From Stenotrophomonas maltophilia (lineage in GTDB: Bacteria; Pseudomonadota; Gammaproteobacteria; Xanthomonadales; Xanthomonadaceae), in assembly GCA_900113425.1 (NCBI GenBank), contig FOZF01000001.1, forward strand, positions 1,466,358 through 1,530,357: a stretch of 64,000 nt of DNA. The letters run 5' to 3'. This document shows, piece after piece, positions 18,261-27,173 of the stretch (positions within the stretch are counted from its first letter, which is position 1; the number at the start of each line of letters is the position of its first letter). Below the pieces are notes generated by a model. It was not told where the DNA came from and did no database searches. It saw only the letters and a program-made list of their open reading frames with translations. The position numbers were made by a program, and so were the translations under genes.

Positions 18261-19604
18261 TCAGCCCTTGGCGGGCAGTGCCTCCGGCACGGCATCGACC
18301 GGCGGCGGCAGTTCGCTTTCGCGACCGTCCAGCGCCAGCTTCAGGCGGTCACGGTCCAGTGCACCTTCCCAGCGCGAGACCACCACCGTGGCCACGGCAT
18401 TGCCGATGAAGTTGGTCAGCGAGCGGCATTCGCTCATGAAGCGATCCACGCCGAGGATCAGCGCCATGCCGGCCACAGGCACCTCCGGCACCACGGCCAG
18501 GGTGGCCGCCAGGGTGATGAAGCCGGCACCGGTGACGCCGGCCGCGCCCTTGGAGCTGAGCATGGCGACCAGCAGCAGCGCGATCTGGTGGCCCAGGGTC
18601 AGTTCGGTGTTGGTGGCCTGGGCGATGAACAGTGCCGCCAGGGTCATGTAGATGTTGGTGCCGTCCAGGTTGAACGAGTAGCCGGTGGGGACCACCAGGC
18701 CCACCACCGACTTGCTGCAGCCGGCGCGCTCCATCTTCTCCATCAGCGACGGCAGCGCCGACTCGGACGAAGAGGTACCCAGCACCAGCAGCAGTTCGGC
18801 CTTCAGGTAGCGCGCCAGCTTGAACACCGAGAACCCGCACAGGCGGCAGACCACGCCCAGGATGACCGCCACGAACAGGAAGGCGGTGATGTAGAACGAA
18901 CCGACCAGCCAGGCCAGGTTGATCAACGAACCCACGCCGTACTTGCCGATGGTGAAGGCGATCGCGCCGAAGGCACCGATCGGAGCAGCCTTCATCAGCA
19001 TGTGCACCAGCTTGAACACCGGAGCCACCAGCGCTTCGAGGAAGTTCTGGATCGGCTTGCCCTTCTCGCCGACCGACGCCAGCGCGATACCGAACAGCAC
19101 GGCCACGAACAGCACCTGCAGGATGTTGCCGTCCACGAAGGCGCTGATCAGCGTCTTCGGGATGACATCCATCAGGAAGCCGACCAGGGTCAGGTCATGC
19201 GACTTCTCGACGTAGCTGTGCACCGCGGTCTGGTCCAGCTCGGCCGGGTTGATGTTCATGCCCGCGCCAGGCTGTACGACGTGGGCCACGATCATGCCCA
19301 CGACCAGCGCCAGCGTGGAGAAGAACAGGAAGTAGGCCATGGCCTTGGCGAACACGCGGCCGACCGTGCGCAGATGGGTCATGCCGGCGATGCCGGTGAC
19401 GATGGTCAGGAAGATCACCGGCGCGATGATCATCTTCACCAGGTTGATGAAGGCATCGCCGAGCGGCTTCATCTTCTCGCCGATCAGGGGTTCGTAATGG
19501 CCGAGGATGGCGCCCAGGACGATCGCCACGATCACCTGGAAATACAGCTGGCGGTAGATCGGCAACGGCTTTGCAGGCGCCGGGGCAGCGGTCGGGATGT
19601 GCAT
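18261..19604 (-). CDS. dctA: C4-dicarboxylate:cation symporter
   Basis: 447 residues, a DAACS-family inner-membrane carrier for succinate, fumarate and malate. Eight membrane helices plus two re-entrant loops are expected. The signatures are all present: the serine-rich re-entrant hairpin [18 protein letters not shown], the helix [26 protein letters not shown], and [23 protein letters not shown]. The start [28 protein letters not shown] fits DctA. It diverges from an OprO/P-type porin and lies near a hybrid sensor kinase, suggesting a unit for sensing, outer-membrane entry and inner-membrane import of dicarboxylates. maeB lies just downstream. Confidence 0.95.
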   Translation of the reverse strand: MHIPTAAPAPAKPLPIYRQLYFQVIVAIVLGAILGHYEPLIGEKMKPLGDAFINLVKMIIAPVIFLTIVTGIAGMTHLRTVGRVFAKAMAYFLFFSTLALVVGMIVAHVVQPGAGMNINPAELDQTAVHSYVEKSHDLTLVGFLMDVIPKTLISAFVDGNILQVLFVAVLFGIALASVGEKGKPIQNFLEALVAPVFKLVHMLMKAAPIGAFGAIAFTIGKYGVGSLINLAWLVGSFYITAFLFVAVILGVVCRLCGFSVFKLARYLKAELLLVLGTSSSESALPSLMEKMERAGCSKSVVGLVVPTGYSFNLDGTNIYMTLAALFIAQATNTELTLGHQIALLLVAMLSSKGAAGVTGAGFITLAATLAVVPEVPVAGMALILGVDRFMSECRSLTNFIGNAVATVVVSRWEGALDRDRLKLALDGRESELPPPVDAVPEALPAKG

Positions 19605-19935
19605 GGCGGACTCCGGGGAAGGGCGTTTTCAGGCACGTATGGCCCCGGAACTGCGTGGGAGCCGATACCGTGGAAGCTGGTCACCGCCCCCTCGCTCCAC
19701 GCGCAGGGTGACGACCAATGGACGCCTTTGTACGCGCCGGGCACGCCAACGCAGATAACCTATTGGTACTAGCCCCCCGGTTCAGGTGGCCGGGCCCCCT
19801 AAACTGGCCCGGCATCGCACCGCGCCGGGAGGCCGGTGGCGCGGGCTGAACGGCCCGTGGCGTCCCTGCCCAAGTTCCGGCCCTGGCGGCCGTTGTTGTC
19901 CTGACCCTACGCAATCCGAGAGAGCCGCACCCAAC
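19605..19935. promoter_or_regulatory. Divergent dctA/porin control region
   Basis: This 331-base region has no coding sequence of its own. Near its middle, 19757-19773 (AACCTATTGGTACTAGC) is the only relatively AT-rich stretch and lies about 160 bases from both start codons. It is a candidate binding site for a regulator of both genes, with GGTACTAGCC containing a short inverted repeat. No convincing -35/-10 pair was found by eye. Confidence 0.35.
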
Positions 19936-21105
19936 ATGCGCCCCATTCCCACCCTGCTGGCCCTGTCGCTGGCCGCCCTGCCCGCCTTCGCGTCCGCTGC
20001 CGATTTCGACAACTGGCCGACCAAGTACGCGTTCGGCGACGGCACCGAGCTGGCGGCCACCGCCAACATCGCCTACGACTACAACGATTTCTCCTCCGGC
20101 AGTGGCCTGGAAGATGACGATGCCGTACGCCGCAAGGAATTCGGCGCCACGCTGAAGAAGAAGGGCGTGTACGACGCGATGGTGTACTACGACTTCCAGG
20201 CCGACACCTGGCTGGACGTGTTCCTGCGCCTGGAGAGCAAGGCCTTCGTGGGCCGCGACATCGGCCGCTTCCGCTTCGGTTACATGAAGACGCCGGTCGG
20301 CCTGGATGCCAACACCTCCTCGCGCGCCGGTACCTTCCTGGAGACCGCGCTGCCGGTGCAGGCGTTCTACGCCGGCCGCCGCACCGGTGTGGAATGGGTG
20401 CTGGAGCGCCCGCAGTACCTGCTGCAGGCAGGTGCCTACGGCGGCAAGGACCTGCAGGGCGACAACCCCGGTACCACGCAGGCGGTACGTGCGGTGTGGA
20501 CACCGGTGAAGGCACCGGGCGATGTGATCCACCTGGGCCTTGCCTACTCGCAGGAAAACCCGCGCGGCTACCGCGATGGCCGTGACGTCCATCACGAGGC
20601 CAGCGCACGGTTGCGCGCGCGCCCGGAAGCCGGTCTGACCGACATCCGCTACGTGGATTCCGGCGCGCTGGTGACCGCCGACCAGATCCGCCGCACCGGC
20701 CTGGAAGGCATCTGGATCCGTGGCCCCTTCTCGCTGCAGGCCGAAGCGCTGCAGGCCACTGTCACCCGCAACGACGGCAAGCCCGACTACACCGGCCACG
20801 GCCAGTACGCGATGGCCAGCTGGGTGCTGACCGGCGAGTCCCGTCCGTACAACGCCGGCGCCGTGGCCAACATCAAGCCCGCCCACGACTACGGCGCGGT
20901 CGAGCTGGTGGCACGCTACAGCCGCCTGGATCTGGACGACGGCAGCATCCTGGGGGGCCGTCAGCACGACCTGACCCTGGGCGCGAACTGGTACCTGACC
21001 AGCCATTTCAAGTTCCAGGCCAACTACGTCAAGGTCGATGCCAGCCGCCGCGGTGTGCACAGCACCCCGGAGATCTTCGAACTGCGCGCACAGATGCACT
21101 TCTGA
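19936..21105 (+). CDS. OprO/OprP-type porin, probably dicarboxylate-linked
   Basis: 389 residues. Signal peptide 1-23 ends SASA before ADFDNWPTKYAFGDG. The rest alternates beta strands of a 16-strand barrel, ending in the outer-membrane Phe (ELRAQMHF). KTPVGLDANTSSRAGTFLETALP and LTGESRPY are typical of the phosphate-selective porin O/P family (PF07396). In xanthomonads such porins often sit next to organic acid transporters, so the family name should not be taken as proof of phosphate specificity. The ATG at 19936 begins the signal peptide. A perfect 10-bp hairpin follows before the kinase gene. Confidence 0.9.
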   Translation: MRPIPTLLALSLAALPAFASAADFDNWPTKYAFGDGTELAATANIAYDYNDFSSGSGLEDDDAVRRKEFGATLKKKGVYDAMVYYDFQADTWLDVFLRLESKAFVGRDIGRFRFGYMKTPVGLDANTSSRAGTFLETALPVQAFYAGRRTGVEWVLERPQYLLQAGAYGGKDLQGDNPGTTQAVRAVWTPVKAPGDVIHLGLAYSQENPRGYRDGRDVHHEASARLRARPEAGLTDIRYVDSGALVTADQIRRTGLEGIWIRGPFSLQAEALQATVTRNDGKPDYTGHGQYAMASWVLTGESRPYNAGAVANIKPAHDYGAVELVARYSRLDLDDGSILGGRQHDLTLGANWYLTSHFKFQANYVKVDASRRGVHSTPEIFELRAQMHF

Positions 21106-21127
21106 TCCGCGCCACGGTGCGCAATCC

Positions 21128-21152
21128 GGCGGGCATGCACGTCATGCCCGCC
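21128..21152. terminator. Hairpin between porin and sensor kinase
   Basis: GGCGGGCATG and CATGCCCGCC form a perfect 10-bp stem with a 5-base loop. There is no T-run, so it may act as a partial terminator or as an mRNA stabiliser that lowers kinase expression relative to the porin. Confidence 0.5.
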
Positions 21153-21173
21153 CTCACTGCGTAGACTGCCGCC

Positions 21174-23819
21174 ATGTACTGGCTCGGCCGCCACAGGATG
21201 CTGCTGCTGACCCTCCTCGCGATGGCGGGAGGCACCGTGCTTTGCGCGATCGCGGCGGGCCACTACGCGTGGCGCAGTGCCCTGGCGGCCGAAAGCACGC
21301 AGGTCCAGCGCCAGCTGCAGCTGTACGGCCAGGGCCTGCAGCAGCGTATCGACCGCTTCGGCACCCTGCCGCAGGTGATGGCACTGGACCCGGACCTGCT
21401 GCGCGTACTGCGCACGCCGCCCTCGCCGGCCGAGCGCCAGCAGCTGAACCTGAAACTGCAGCGCGCCAACCAGGTCACCCGTACCTCCACCCTGACCCTG
21501 GTCGGCCGCGATGGCGTCGCGGTCGCGGCCAGCAACTGGGACCAGCCGACCACCAACGTCGGCGAGGACTACAGCTACCGGCCCTATTACCAGCAGGCCC
21601 TGGCCCACGGCCGTGGCCGCTTCTACGGCATCGGCATGACCACCGGCGTGCCCGGCTATTTCATGTCCGAGGCGATCGTCGACGACCGCGGCCAGCGCAT
21701 CGGCGTGATCGTGATCAAGATCGAGCTGTCGGCGCTGGAACAGGAGTGGCTGAACAGCCCCGACGTGGTGCTGGCCAGCGACAACCATGACGTGGTGTTC
21801 CTGTCCAACCGCGATGCCTGGCGCTACCGCCTGCTGCGGCCGCTGGGCGCGGAGGAGCGTCGCGAGATGCTCGATGCCCGCCAGTATGCCGACCGCTCGT
21901 TGCAGCCCCTGCGGGTGCGTACCGAGGATGTGCTGGCCGATGGTGGCCGCATGGTGCGCCTGCTCGACCCGGTGCTGCCGCAGGCGATGCTGTGGCAGAG
22001 CCTGGCGCTGCCCGACGAACACTGGAACCTGCATCTGCTGCACGATGCCAGCGCCGCCACCAGCGCCGGGCGCGGTGCCGCCCTGGCCGGCGCAGCTGCG
22101 TGGCTGGCGTTGGGGTTCCTGCTGCTGTTCGTGCAGCAGCGCCGGCGCCTGGCCCGGCACCGCCAGCGCAGCCGCAGCGAACTGGAAACCCTGCTCAAGC
22201 AGCATGCACAGGAACTGCGCACCGCCCAGGATGGGTTGCTGCAGGCAGCTACCGATGCCGACAGCGGCCTGAGCCGCAGCCTGGAGCACCTGCCGCAGGG
22301 CGTGGTGATCATTGATCGCGAACAGCGGCTGGTCGCCTGGAATTCGCGCTATCTGGAGCTGTTCCGCTTCCCGCCGGGGCTCGTCCGTGTCGGCCGGCCC
22401 ATCGAAGAGCTGTTCCGCTACAACGCACGCCGCGGCCTGCTCGGGCCGGGGCCGATCGACGAGGCCATCGAGCGTCGCCTGAACCACCTGCGCAGCGGCC
22501 GCCCGCACATGCGTGAGAGCGAGAAGGACGATGGCACCGTGCTGGAGATCCGTGGCAATCCGCTGCCTGATGGCGGCTTCGTCACCAGCTACGCCGACAT
22601 CACCAGCTACAAGAACGCCGCACGCGAACTGCGGTCACTGGCCGATGCGCTGGAACACCGCGTGGCCGAGCGCACCCATGACCTCGACGAGGCCCGCCGC
22701 GAAGCCGAACAGGCCAACCGCTACAAGACCCGTTTCGTCGCATCCGCGGTGCACGACCTGCTGCAACCGTTGAACGCCGCGCGCATGTTCGTCTCCGTCC
22801 TGCGCGGCAAGCTGACCGACCCGGCGCAGCAGCAGACCACCGACCACATCGATGCCGCACTCGCCGCGCAGGATGCCATCCTCAACAGCCTGCTCGACAT
22901 CGCGCGACTGGAGTCAGGCAGCCTGCCCACGCGCGTGCATGCGTTCCGGCTGGGCCCGCTGCTGCAGACGCTCGCACGCGAGTTCGGCATCGCCGCGCAG
23001 TCACGCGGGCTGGTCGTGGACTGGGTGGATACCCGCGCGGTGGTGGTCAGCGACGAAGCACTGCTGCGTCGCATCCTGCAGAATTTCCTGTCCAACGCAC
23101 TGCGCTACAGCGAGCGTGGCCGGGTGCTGCTCGGCTGCCGTCGGCGCGGAGATCAGCTGTGGATCGAAGTGCATGACCAGGGCCCCGGCATTCCTGATGC
23201 GCTGCAAGGTGAAATCTTCGAGGAATTCCGCCGCCTGCACGATGGCCACCAGCGCGGCGCCGGCCTGGGCCTGGCGATCGTCGACCGTATCGGGCGCCTG
23301 CTCGGCCATCCGATCCGCCTTCGCTCGCAGCTGGGGCGTGGCAGCGTGTTCGCAGTGGGCGTACCTCTTGGCGAGGCCAGCGCGATTCCCGCCGTTGCGC
23401 AGGCACCGGCGCTGGCACAGGAACCGGCGGCAGACAATCCGCTGCGCGGCCGCCGCGTGTGGGTGATCGATGATGATCCGCATGTCTGCGCAGCCAGCCG
23501 TGCCCTGCTGGAACGCTGGGGATGCGAGGTGGTGCTGGCCGATGGCCCGCAGGCCGCGCTGCAGCTGGCCGGCGTGGAATCCGTGCCGGAACTGGTGCTG
23601 CTGGACGTTCGCATGGGCGACCATCACGGGCCGGTGCTGTACGAAGTGCTGGCCGAGCACTGGCAGGCACGGCCGCCGGTGGTGCTGGTGACCGCCGAGC
23701 GCGACGCAGGACTGCGCGAAATGGCGGCCGAACGTGGCTGGGGCATGATGGCCAAGCCGGTGAAGCCGCCGGCGCTGCGGGCGCTGATGACACAATTGCT
23801 GCTGCGACACCGCGGGTAG
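21174..23819 (+). CDS. Hybrid sensor histidine kinase (CrbS/ErcS-like catalytic part, Cache-type sensor)
   Basis: 881 residues. TM helix 9-29, a periplasmic Cache-like domain of about 270 residues with GVPGYFMSEAIVDDRGQRIGVIVIKIEL (as in DctB-type dicarboxylate sensors), TM2 about 300-321, then a PAS domain (370-490). The dimerisation box AVHDLLQPLNAARMF places phospho-His at H527. The ATPase domain has NFLSNALRYS, DQGPGIP and GAGLGLAIVDRIG. A C-terminal receiver (about 755-875) carries VIDDD and D811 in LLDVRMGD. Its position after dctA and the porin suggests dicarboxylate sensing. The usual partner is a LuxR-type regulator such as the one at 26480-27136, now separated by a low-GC block. Confidence 0.9.
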   Translation: MYWLGRHRMLLLTLLAMAGGTVLCAIAAGHYAWRSALAAESTQVQRQLQLYGQGLQQRIDRFGTLPQVMALDPDLLRVLRTPPSPAERQQLNLKLQRANQVTRTSTLTLVGRDGVAVAASNWDQPTTNVGEDYSYRPYYQQALAHGRGRFYGIGMTTGVPGYFMSEAIVDDRGQRIGVIVIKIELSALEQEWLNSPDVVLASDNHDVVFLSNRDAWRYRLLRPLGAEERREMLDARQYADRSLQPLRVRTEDVLADGGRMVRLLDPVLPQAMLWQSLALPDEHWNLHLLHDASAATSAGRGAALAGAAAWLALGFLLLFVQQRRRLARHRQRSRSELETLLKQHAQELRTAQDGLLQAATDADSGLSRSLEHLPQGVVIIDREQRLVAWNSRYLELFRFPPGLVRVGRPIEELFRYNARRGLLGPGPIDEAIERRLNHLRSGRPHMRESEKDDGTVLEIRGNPLPDGGFVTSYADITSYKNAARELRSLADALEHRVAERTHDLDEARREAEQANRYKTRFVASAVHDLLQPLNAARMFVSVLRGKLTDPAQQQTTDHIDAALAAQDAILNSLLDIARLESGSLPTRVHAFRLGPLLQTLAREFGIAAQSRGLVVDWVDTRAVVVSDEALLRRILQNFLSNALRYSERGRVLLGCRRRGDQLWIEVHDQGPGIPDALQGEIFEEFRRLHDGHQRGAGLGLAIVDRIGRLLGHPIRLRSQLGRGSVFAVGVPLGEASAIPAVAQAPALAQEPAADNPLRGRRVWVIDDDPHVCAASRALLERWGCEVVLADGPQAALQLAGVESVPELVLLDVRMGDHHGPVLYEVLAEHWQARPPVVLVTAERDAGLREMAAERGWGMMAKPVKPPALRALMTQLLLRHRG

Positions 23820-23858
23820 CGCGGTTCTGCCACGCAGGGCACCGCCGCACCACTCTCT

Positions 23859-23888
23859 GAGTGGAATCGTACTCCGCAGATTCCGCTC
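23859..23888. terminator. Weak hairpin after the sensor kinase
   Basis: GAGTGGAATC and GATTCCGCTC pair over 10 bases with one G-T mismatch position and a 10-base loop. No clear T-run follows. It may terminate the kinase transcript. Confidence 0.35.
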
Positions 23889-24041
23889 ACTTTGCGCAAG
23901 CCATTGTTCGCGCGATACCGGCCGGGCGGGAAAGCCCAGCATGCCCCTCAGATGTGCATGGATCCGCAGCACACGGAAAAGTGCCTAGTGAAGACAGGTA
24001 GTTTCCCGACTGACATGCCCCGCTGAACAGAGGAGCATCTC

Positions 24042-24329
24042 GTGACCTGGCCGATCGGCCGACCACACTCAGGGCAATGGATGGACAAACCTTATCTTGG
24101 CAGCGTCGTTCTGGCAGCAGGCTTGGCAATGACAGCCAGCGAAGCGCATGCAGAAAGCGAAACGATCTTCAACGGCGTCAGATATCGCTGCACAAACAGC
24201 TGTGTCGTCACTGTCGGCACGGCTGGAAACTGGAGAGTCACCGACTGCTGCGGCGGACGAGTGAAGACTGTGTTTCAGACAACTCGTCCGCCGGACTGCA
24301 ACGGCCCCTTCGATTGTCCTCTGGATTGA
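24042..24329 (+). CDS. Small Cys-containing secreted protein, unknown function
   Basis: 95 residues from the GTG at 24042, which has AGGAG six bases upstream; an in-frame ATG at 24081 would give 82 residues and a cleaner signal peptide but lacks a ribosome site. DKPYLGSVVLAAGLAMTASEAHA looks like a signal sequence. The mature part (about 58 residues) has six cysteines in the pattern C..C, CC, C..C, suggesting three disulfides, with NGVRYRC and NWRVTDCCGGR. I do not recognise a family. Base composition is clearly less GC-rich than the flanking genes. It is first in a row with the lipoprotein-like and GT60 genes. Confidence 0.6.
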   Translation: MTWPIGRPHSGQWMDKPYLGSVVLAAGLAMTASEAHAESETIFNGVRYRCTNSCVVTVGTAGNWRVTDCCGGRVKTVFQTTRPPDCNGPFDCPLD

Positions 24330-24358
24330 CTGCCGCGACCCACGACCGAGGATCCATC

Positions 24359-25021
24359 GTGCGCTTCCCCGACATGTCCCGTTCAATCATGGTGTTCGCC
24401 CGTCTGGCCAGTGCAATGCTGCTCTGCATGTCCTGTGCAGGGTGCACCGACGACAGAACCTCTGACCCCAATGCCAGCCATCGAAAGGCGGCGGCAGGAG
24501 CAGAGTTCAATCCAGCCGGATCAAACGCTGTCAGCACAGAACCGCCAACCAAGCGGCCGAGAACAGGCATTCCGGCGGCGATCATCCAGCACACAGCATC
24601 ATCACTCGGGCATCTGCGTTCGGAATCCATGCTCATGTTCGAGCACGGCATCTCAGGCCAGGCTGCGGAAGGCCTCCTGCAGTCCAGCAGAAGCATGTCA
24701 GAGGCGATGGATCGCATGGACAAGGACGCTGCATCCGTCCCCGAGGCGCAGGATCTGACCAGGCACTATCGGTCATCACTCACGCGCGCAATGGGTCAGG
24801 AGGCTGTATTGGAGCAGCTGTCATGCGGCCTGACCATCTGCCTCGGCATCGCCCGGGCCCGAAGCAACGCCGAGCATGAAGCGTGGGGCCGCAGGTTCGC
24901 ATCGGATGCGTCCTCACCCACCTACAGCTACGCCGAAGCTTCTGAGAATCTTGGCTCGAGCTACCAGAACAGATTCATCTTCTCCACCGATCCTGCAGCG
25001 AACTCGATCGGCGGAAACTGA
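24359..25021 (+). CDS. Putative lipoprotein or exported protein, unknown function
   Basis: 220 residues from the GTG at 24359, which has GAGG seven bases upstream; the next candidate is ATG 24374. The N-terminus MSRSIMVFARLASAMLLCMSCAGCTDD is a type II-like signal with CAGC as a lipobox, although Cys instead of Leu at -3 is unusual. The rest is polar, with a likely helical middle (ISGQAAEGLLQSSRSMSEAMDRMD) and two cysteines (LSCGLTICLGIARA) that could form a disulfide. No family was recognised. It overlaps the open frame but not the chosen start of the GT60 gene, which begins 58 bases after its stop. Confidence 0.6.
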   Translation: MRFPDMSRSIMVFARLASAMLLCMSCAGCTDDRTSDPNASHRKAAAGAEFNPAGSNAVSTEPPTKRPRTGIPAAIIQHTASSLGHLRSESMLMFEHGISGQAAEGLLQSSRSMSEAMDRMDKDAASVPEAQDLTRHYRSSLTRAMGQEAVLEQLSCGLTICLGIARARSNAEHEAWGRRFASDASSPTYSYAEASENLGSSYQNRFIFSTDPAANSIGGN

Positions 25022-25079
25022 TGGATCAATCAGGCTGAAGCGTCCCGTTGCATCAGACCACAAACAGCATCCCTCTCCG

Positions 25080-26438
25080 ATGAATGTGAAAAAAACAATC
25101 TTCGTGCAGATACCGAGCTATCGAGACCTCCAGCTGGTGCCCACGCTGAAGGACATGATAGAAAACGCCGCCTCGCCCTCCCGGTTGCGCATTGTTGTCT
25201 GCTGGCAACATGGAGCAGAGCAGGATATTCAGATCTTCGAAGCAGCTGGATTCGACCTGATCGATACAACAAGCAAAGAAGGCACGACGGTCCACTGCCT
25301 TCAGAGGCATGGGGCCAGCATCGAGTTGATCGACATAGATTACGTCCACGCCAATGGATGCGGCTGGGCCAGAAACATGGCGCAGCAGCGCTATCGGGGT
25401 GAGGACTACAATCTTCAGATCGACTCACACCACCGCTTTTCAAGCGACTGGGACGCCAAGATGATGAGCCTGCTCGAGCTTCTGAAAGCGCGCTCACCAA
25501 AACCCCTTCTGACAGGATACCCCCCCAGCTTCGATCCTGGCACCTACCCTGCGGGACGGCAGGAATTCTCCGCCGCAATGATCTTCGACGCTTTCTCACC
25601 AACTGCAGTAGTCAGATTGCGCTCTGTCCCCCTTCCGCCCCCAGCCCATGGCGACATCGCATTCGGAGCGAAATTCCTCGCCGGCGGATTCATCTTTTCA
25701 GATGGGAGCTTCATCCAAGAAGTAATGAGTGATCCCGACCACTTTTTCTGCACGGAAGAGATCGCAATGTCCGTGAGGGCATTCACCAGGGGATACGACT
25801 TTTTTCATCCGTATGCGCCCTTGCTATGGCATCAGTACAACAACCCTGCCCGGAAGGTATGGGATGACCAGCGCGAATCACCAGCGATCGAACGCATTGC
25901 TGGAATGACGCTCCAGGATCGCGCCGACCGGGCACTGGGAAAGACACTCGCGCTGCTGGGTCTCTGCACGGAGTCCAGAACGGATGATTTGGGAATCTTC
26001 GGCCCGGGCTCACAGCGCACGTTGCGTCAGTACGAGCAACACACCGGGATCAGCTTTCGCCTCCGGGCCGTTCGAAAGGAATCACTCAGCCTCCGGGAGC
26101 CGCCTGCCAGTCTTTCAGACGCTACCGTGGAAGGCGAATGGGAGAAGAGCCTCATCTACTTCCGCTCAATGCGAGTCCATATTTCCTGCACTGATGACCG
26201 CCCGTCGTCCCCAGCCGCAGTGCTTGTCTCTTCCCACTCGGCGGATAACGCGACGCAATCCATCCGCGAGCTGTCGAGACCTGAACTGGAAGTTCTCTCA
26301 AAAGAAGGCCGCGTTCAATACACCGATACCCTGAGAGTACCGCTGGACCGTCTGCCTGTCCGCTACGACGTACATGCACGTGGCAGCGCACCGACAGATC
26401 ATCAGTTTTCAATTTTCGTTGAAGAGGTTCTTGCCTGA
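25080..26438 (+). CDS. GT60-type GlcNAc-transferase domain protein
   Basis: 452 residues. The first 330 match the [Skp1-protein]-hydroxyproline GlcNAc-transferase family (PF11397, GT60): IFVQIPSYRDLQLVPTLKDM at 7-26, ANGCGWARNMAQQRYRGEDYNLQIDSHHRF at 91-120 with the DSH motif (115-117) in the DxD metal/nucleotide position, FCTEEIAMSVRAFTRGYDFFHP at 223-244, and FGPGSQRTLRQYEQHTGISF at 307-326. Proven members act on cytosolic Skp1 in Dictyostelium and protists; bacterial members are uncharacterised. About 120 C-terminal residues form an added beta-rich domain I do not recognise. Start ATG 25080 lacks a good ribosome site but begins the domain. Codon use is poorer in GC than neighbours, suggesting transfer. 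Confidence 0.85.
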   Translation: MNVKKTIFVQIPSYRDLQLVPTLKDMIENAASPSRLRIVVCWQHGAEQDIQIFEAAGFDLIDTTSKEGTTVHCLQRHGASIELIDIDYVHANGCGWARNMAQQRYRGEDYNLQIDSHHRFSSDWDAKMMSLLELLKARSPKPLLTGYPPSFDPGTYPAGRQEFSAAMIFDAFSPTAVVRLRSVPLPPPAHGDIAFGAKFLAGGFIFSDGSFIQEVMSDPDHFFCTEEIAMSVRAFTRGYDFFHPYAPLLWHQYNNPARKVWDDQRESPAIERIAGMTLQDRADRALGKTLALLGLCTESRTDDLGIFGPGSQRTLRQYEQHTGISFRLRAVRKESLSLREPPASLSDATVEGEWEKSLIYFRSMRVHISCTDDRPSSPAAVLVSSHSADNATQSIRELSRPELEVLSKEGRVQYTDTLRVPLDRLPVRYDVHARGSAPTDHQFSIFVEEVLA

Positions 26439-26479
26439 CTGCAGCAGACGAAGCATCGCCGCCTGGATGCCTGCCTCCA

Positions 26480-27136
26480 TCAGCCATTCAGTCCTGTCCG
26501 CGCATCACCTTCCGGCTCAAGCGCCTTCACCAGGACCGCGGCCTGCGTGCGGCTGTGGCATTCGAGCTTCTTCAGGATCGCGGTGACATGCACCTTCACC
26601 GTGTTTTCGGCCAACCCCAGCGTATAGGCGATCTGCTTGTTGAGCAGGCCATCGGCCAGGCACAGCAGCACCCGGAACTGCTGCGGTGTCAGCTGCGCCA
26701 GGCGGCTGGCCAGCAGTGCATCGGCCTCCGAACGCTCGGCCGCCATCGCCGGAAACCACAGGCCACCCTCCAGCACCGCCGTCACCGCCTCGCCAATGGT
26801 CTCGGCGGGCGCCGACTTCGGGATGAAACCGGCTGCGCCGAACTGCTGCGCGCGCCGGATCACCCGCGGATGATCGTTGGACGACAGGATCACCACCGGA
26901 ATGTCCGGATGCGAGCCGCGCACGTGCAGCAGCGCGGAGAAACCGTGGGCACCGGGCATGGTCAGGTCGAGCAGCACCAGGTCCACGTCGGGATGCGCAT
27001 CCAGCGCCTCGGCGAGCGCTTCGGCACTGGCGACCTCGCGCACCTGGGCAAGCGGCAGGCTCTGCCGCAACGACTGCACCACCGCCGAACGCAGCAACGG
27101 GTGGTCATCGGCGATCAGGATGGTGTATTCGCTCAT
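26480..27136 (-). CDS. LuxR/NarL-type response regulator (ErdR/CrbR-like)
   Basis: 218 residues. Receiver domain 1-120 with ADDHP at 10-13, phospho-Asp D57 (LVLLDLTMPG) and Lys in GFIPKSAPAE. A LuxR helix-turn-helix follows at about 150-212 (LTPQQFRVLLCLADGLLNKQIAYTLGLAENTVKVHVTAILKKL). The KQIAYxLxxxExTVKxHVTxIL pattern is that of ErdR/AgmR/CrbR regulators, partners of hybrid kinases with a DLLQPLNA box such as the one at 21174. It is convergent with the GT60 gene (41 bases apart) and 37 bases downstream of the binding-protein gene, with TACAAT shortly before its ATG. Confidence 0.9.
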   Translation of the reverse strand: MSEYTILIADDHPLLRSAVVQSLRQSLPLAQVREVASAEALAEALDAHPDVDLVLLDLTMPGAHGFSALLHVRGSHPDIPVVILSSNDHPRVIRRAQQFGAAGFIPKSAPAETIGEAVTAVLEGGLWFPAMAAERSEADALLASRLAQLTPQQFRVLLCLADGLLNKQIAYTLGLAENTVKVHVTAILKKLECHSRTQAAVLVKALEPEGDARTGLNG

Positions 27137-27173
27137 GCCGCCATTGTACGGGTACCCATCTGGCCGCGCCGGA

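Noticed and set aside
25021..25038. ATG overlapping the lipoprotein stop (TGATGG) as a coupled start for the GT60 gene
   Set aside because: It is out of frame with the GT60 domain and ends after five codons.
24876..25079. Upstream start of the GT60 gene inside the lipoprotein frame
   Set aside because: The added 68 residues are low-complexity and overlap the lipoprotein gene; the domain starts at 25080.
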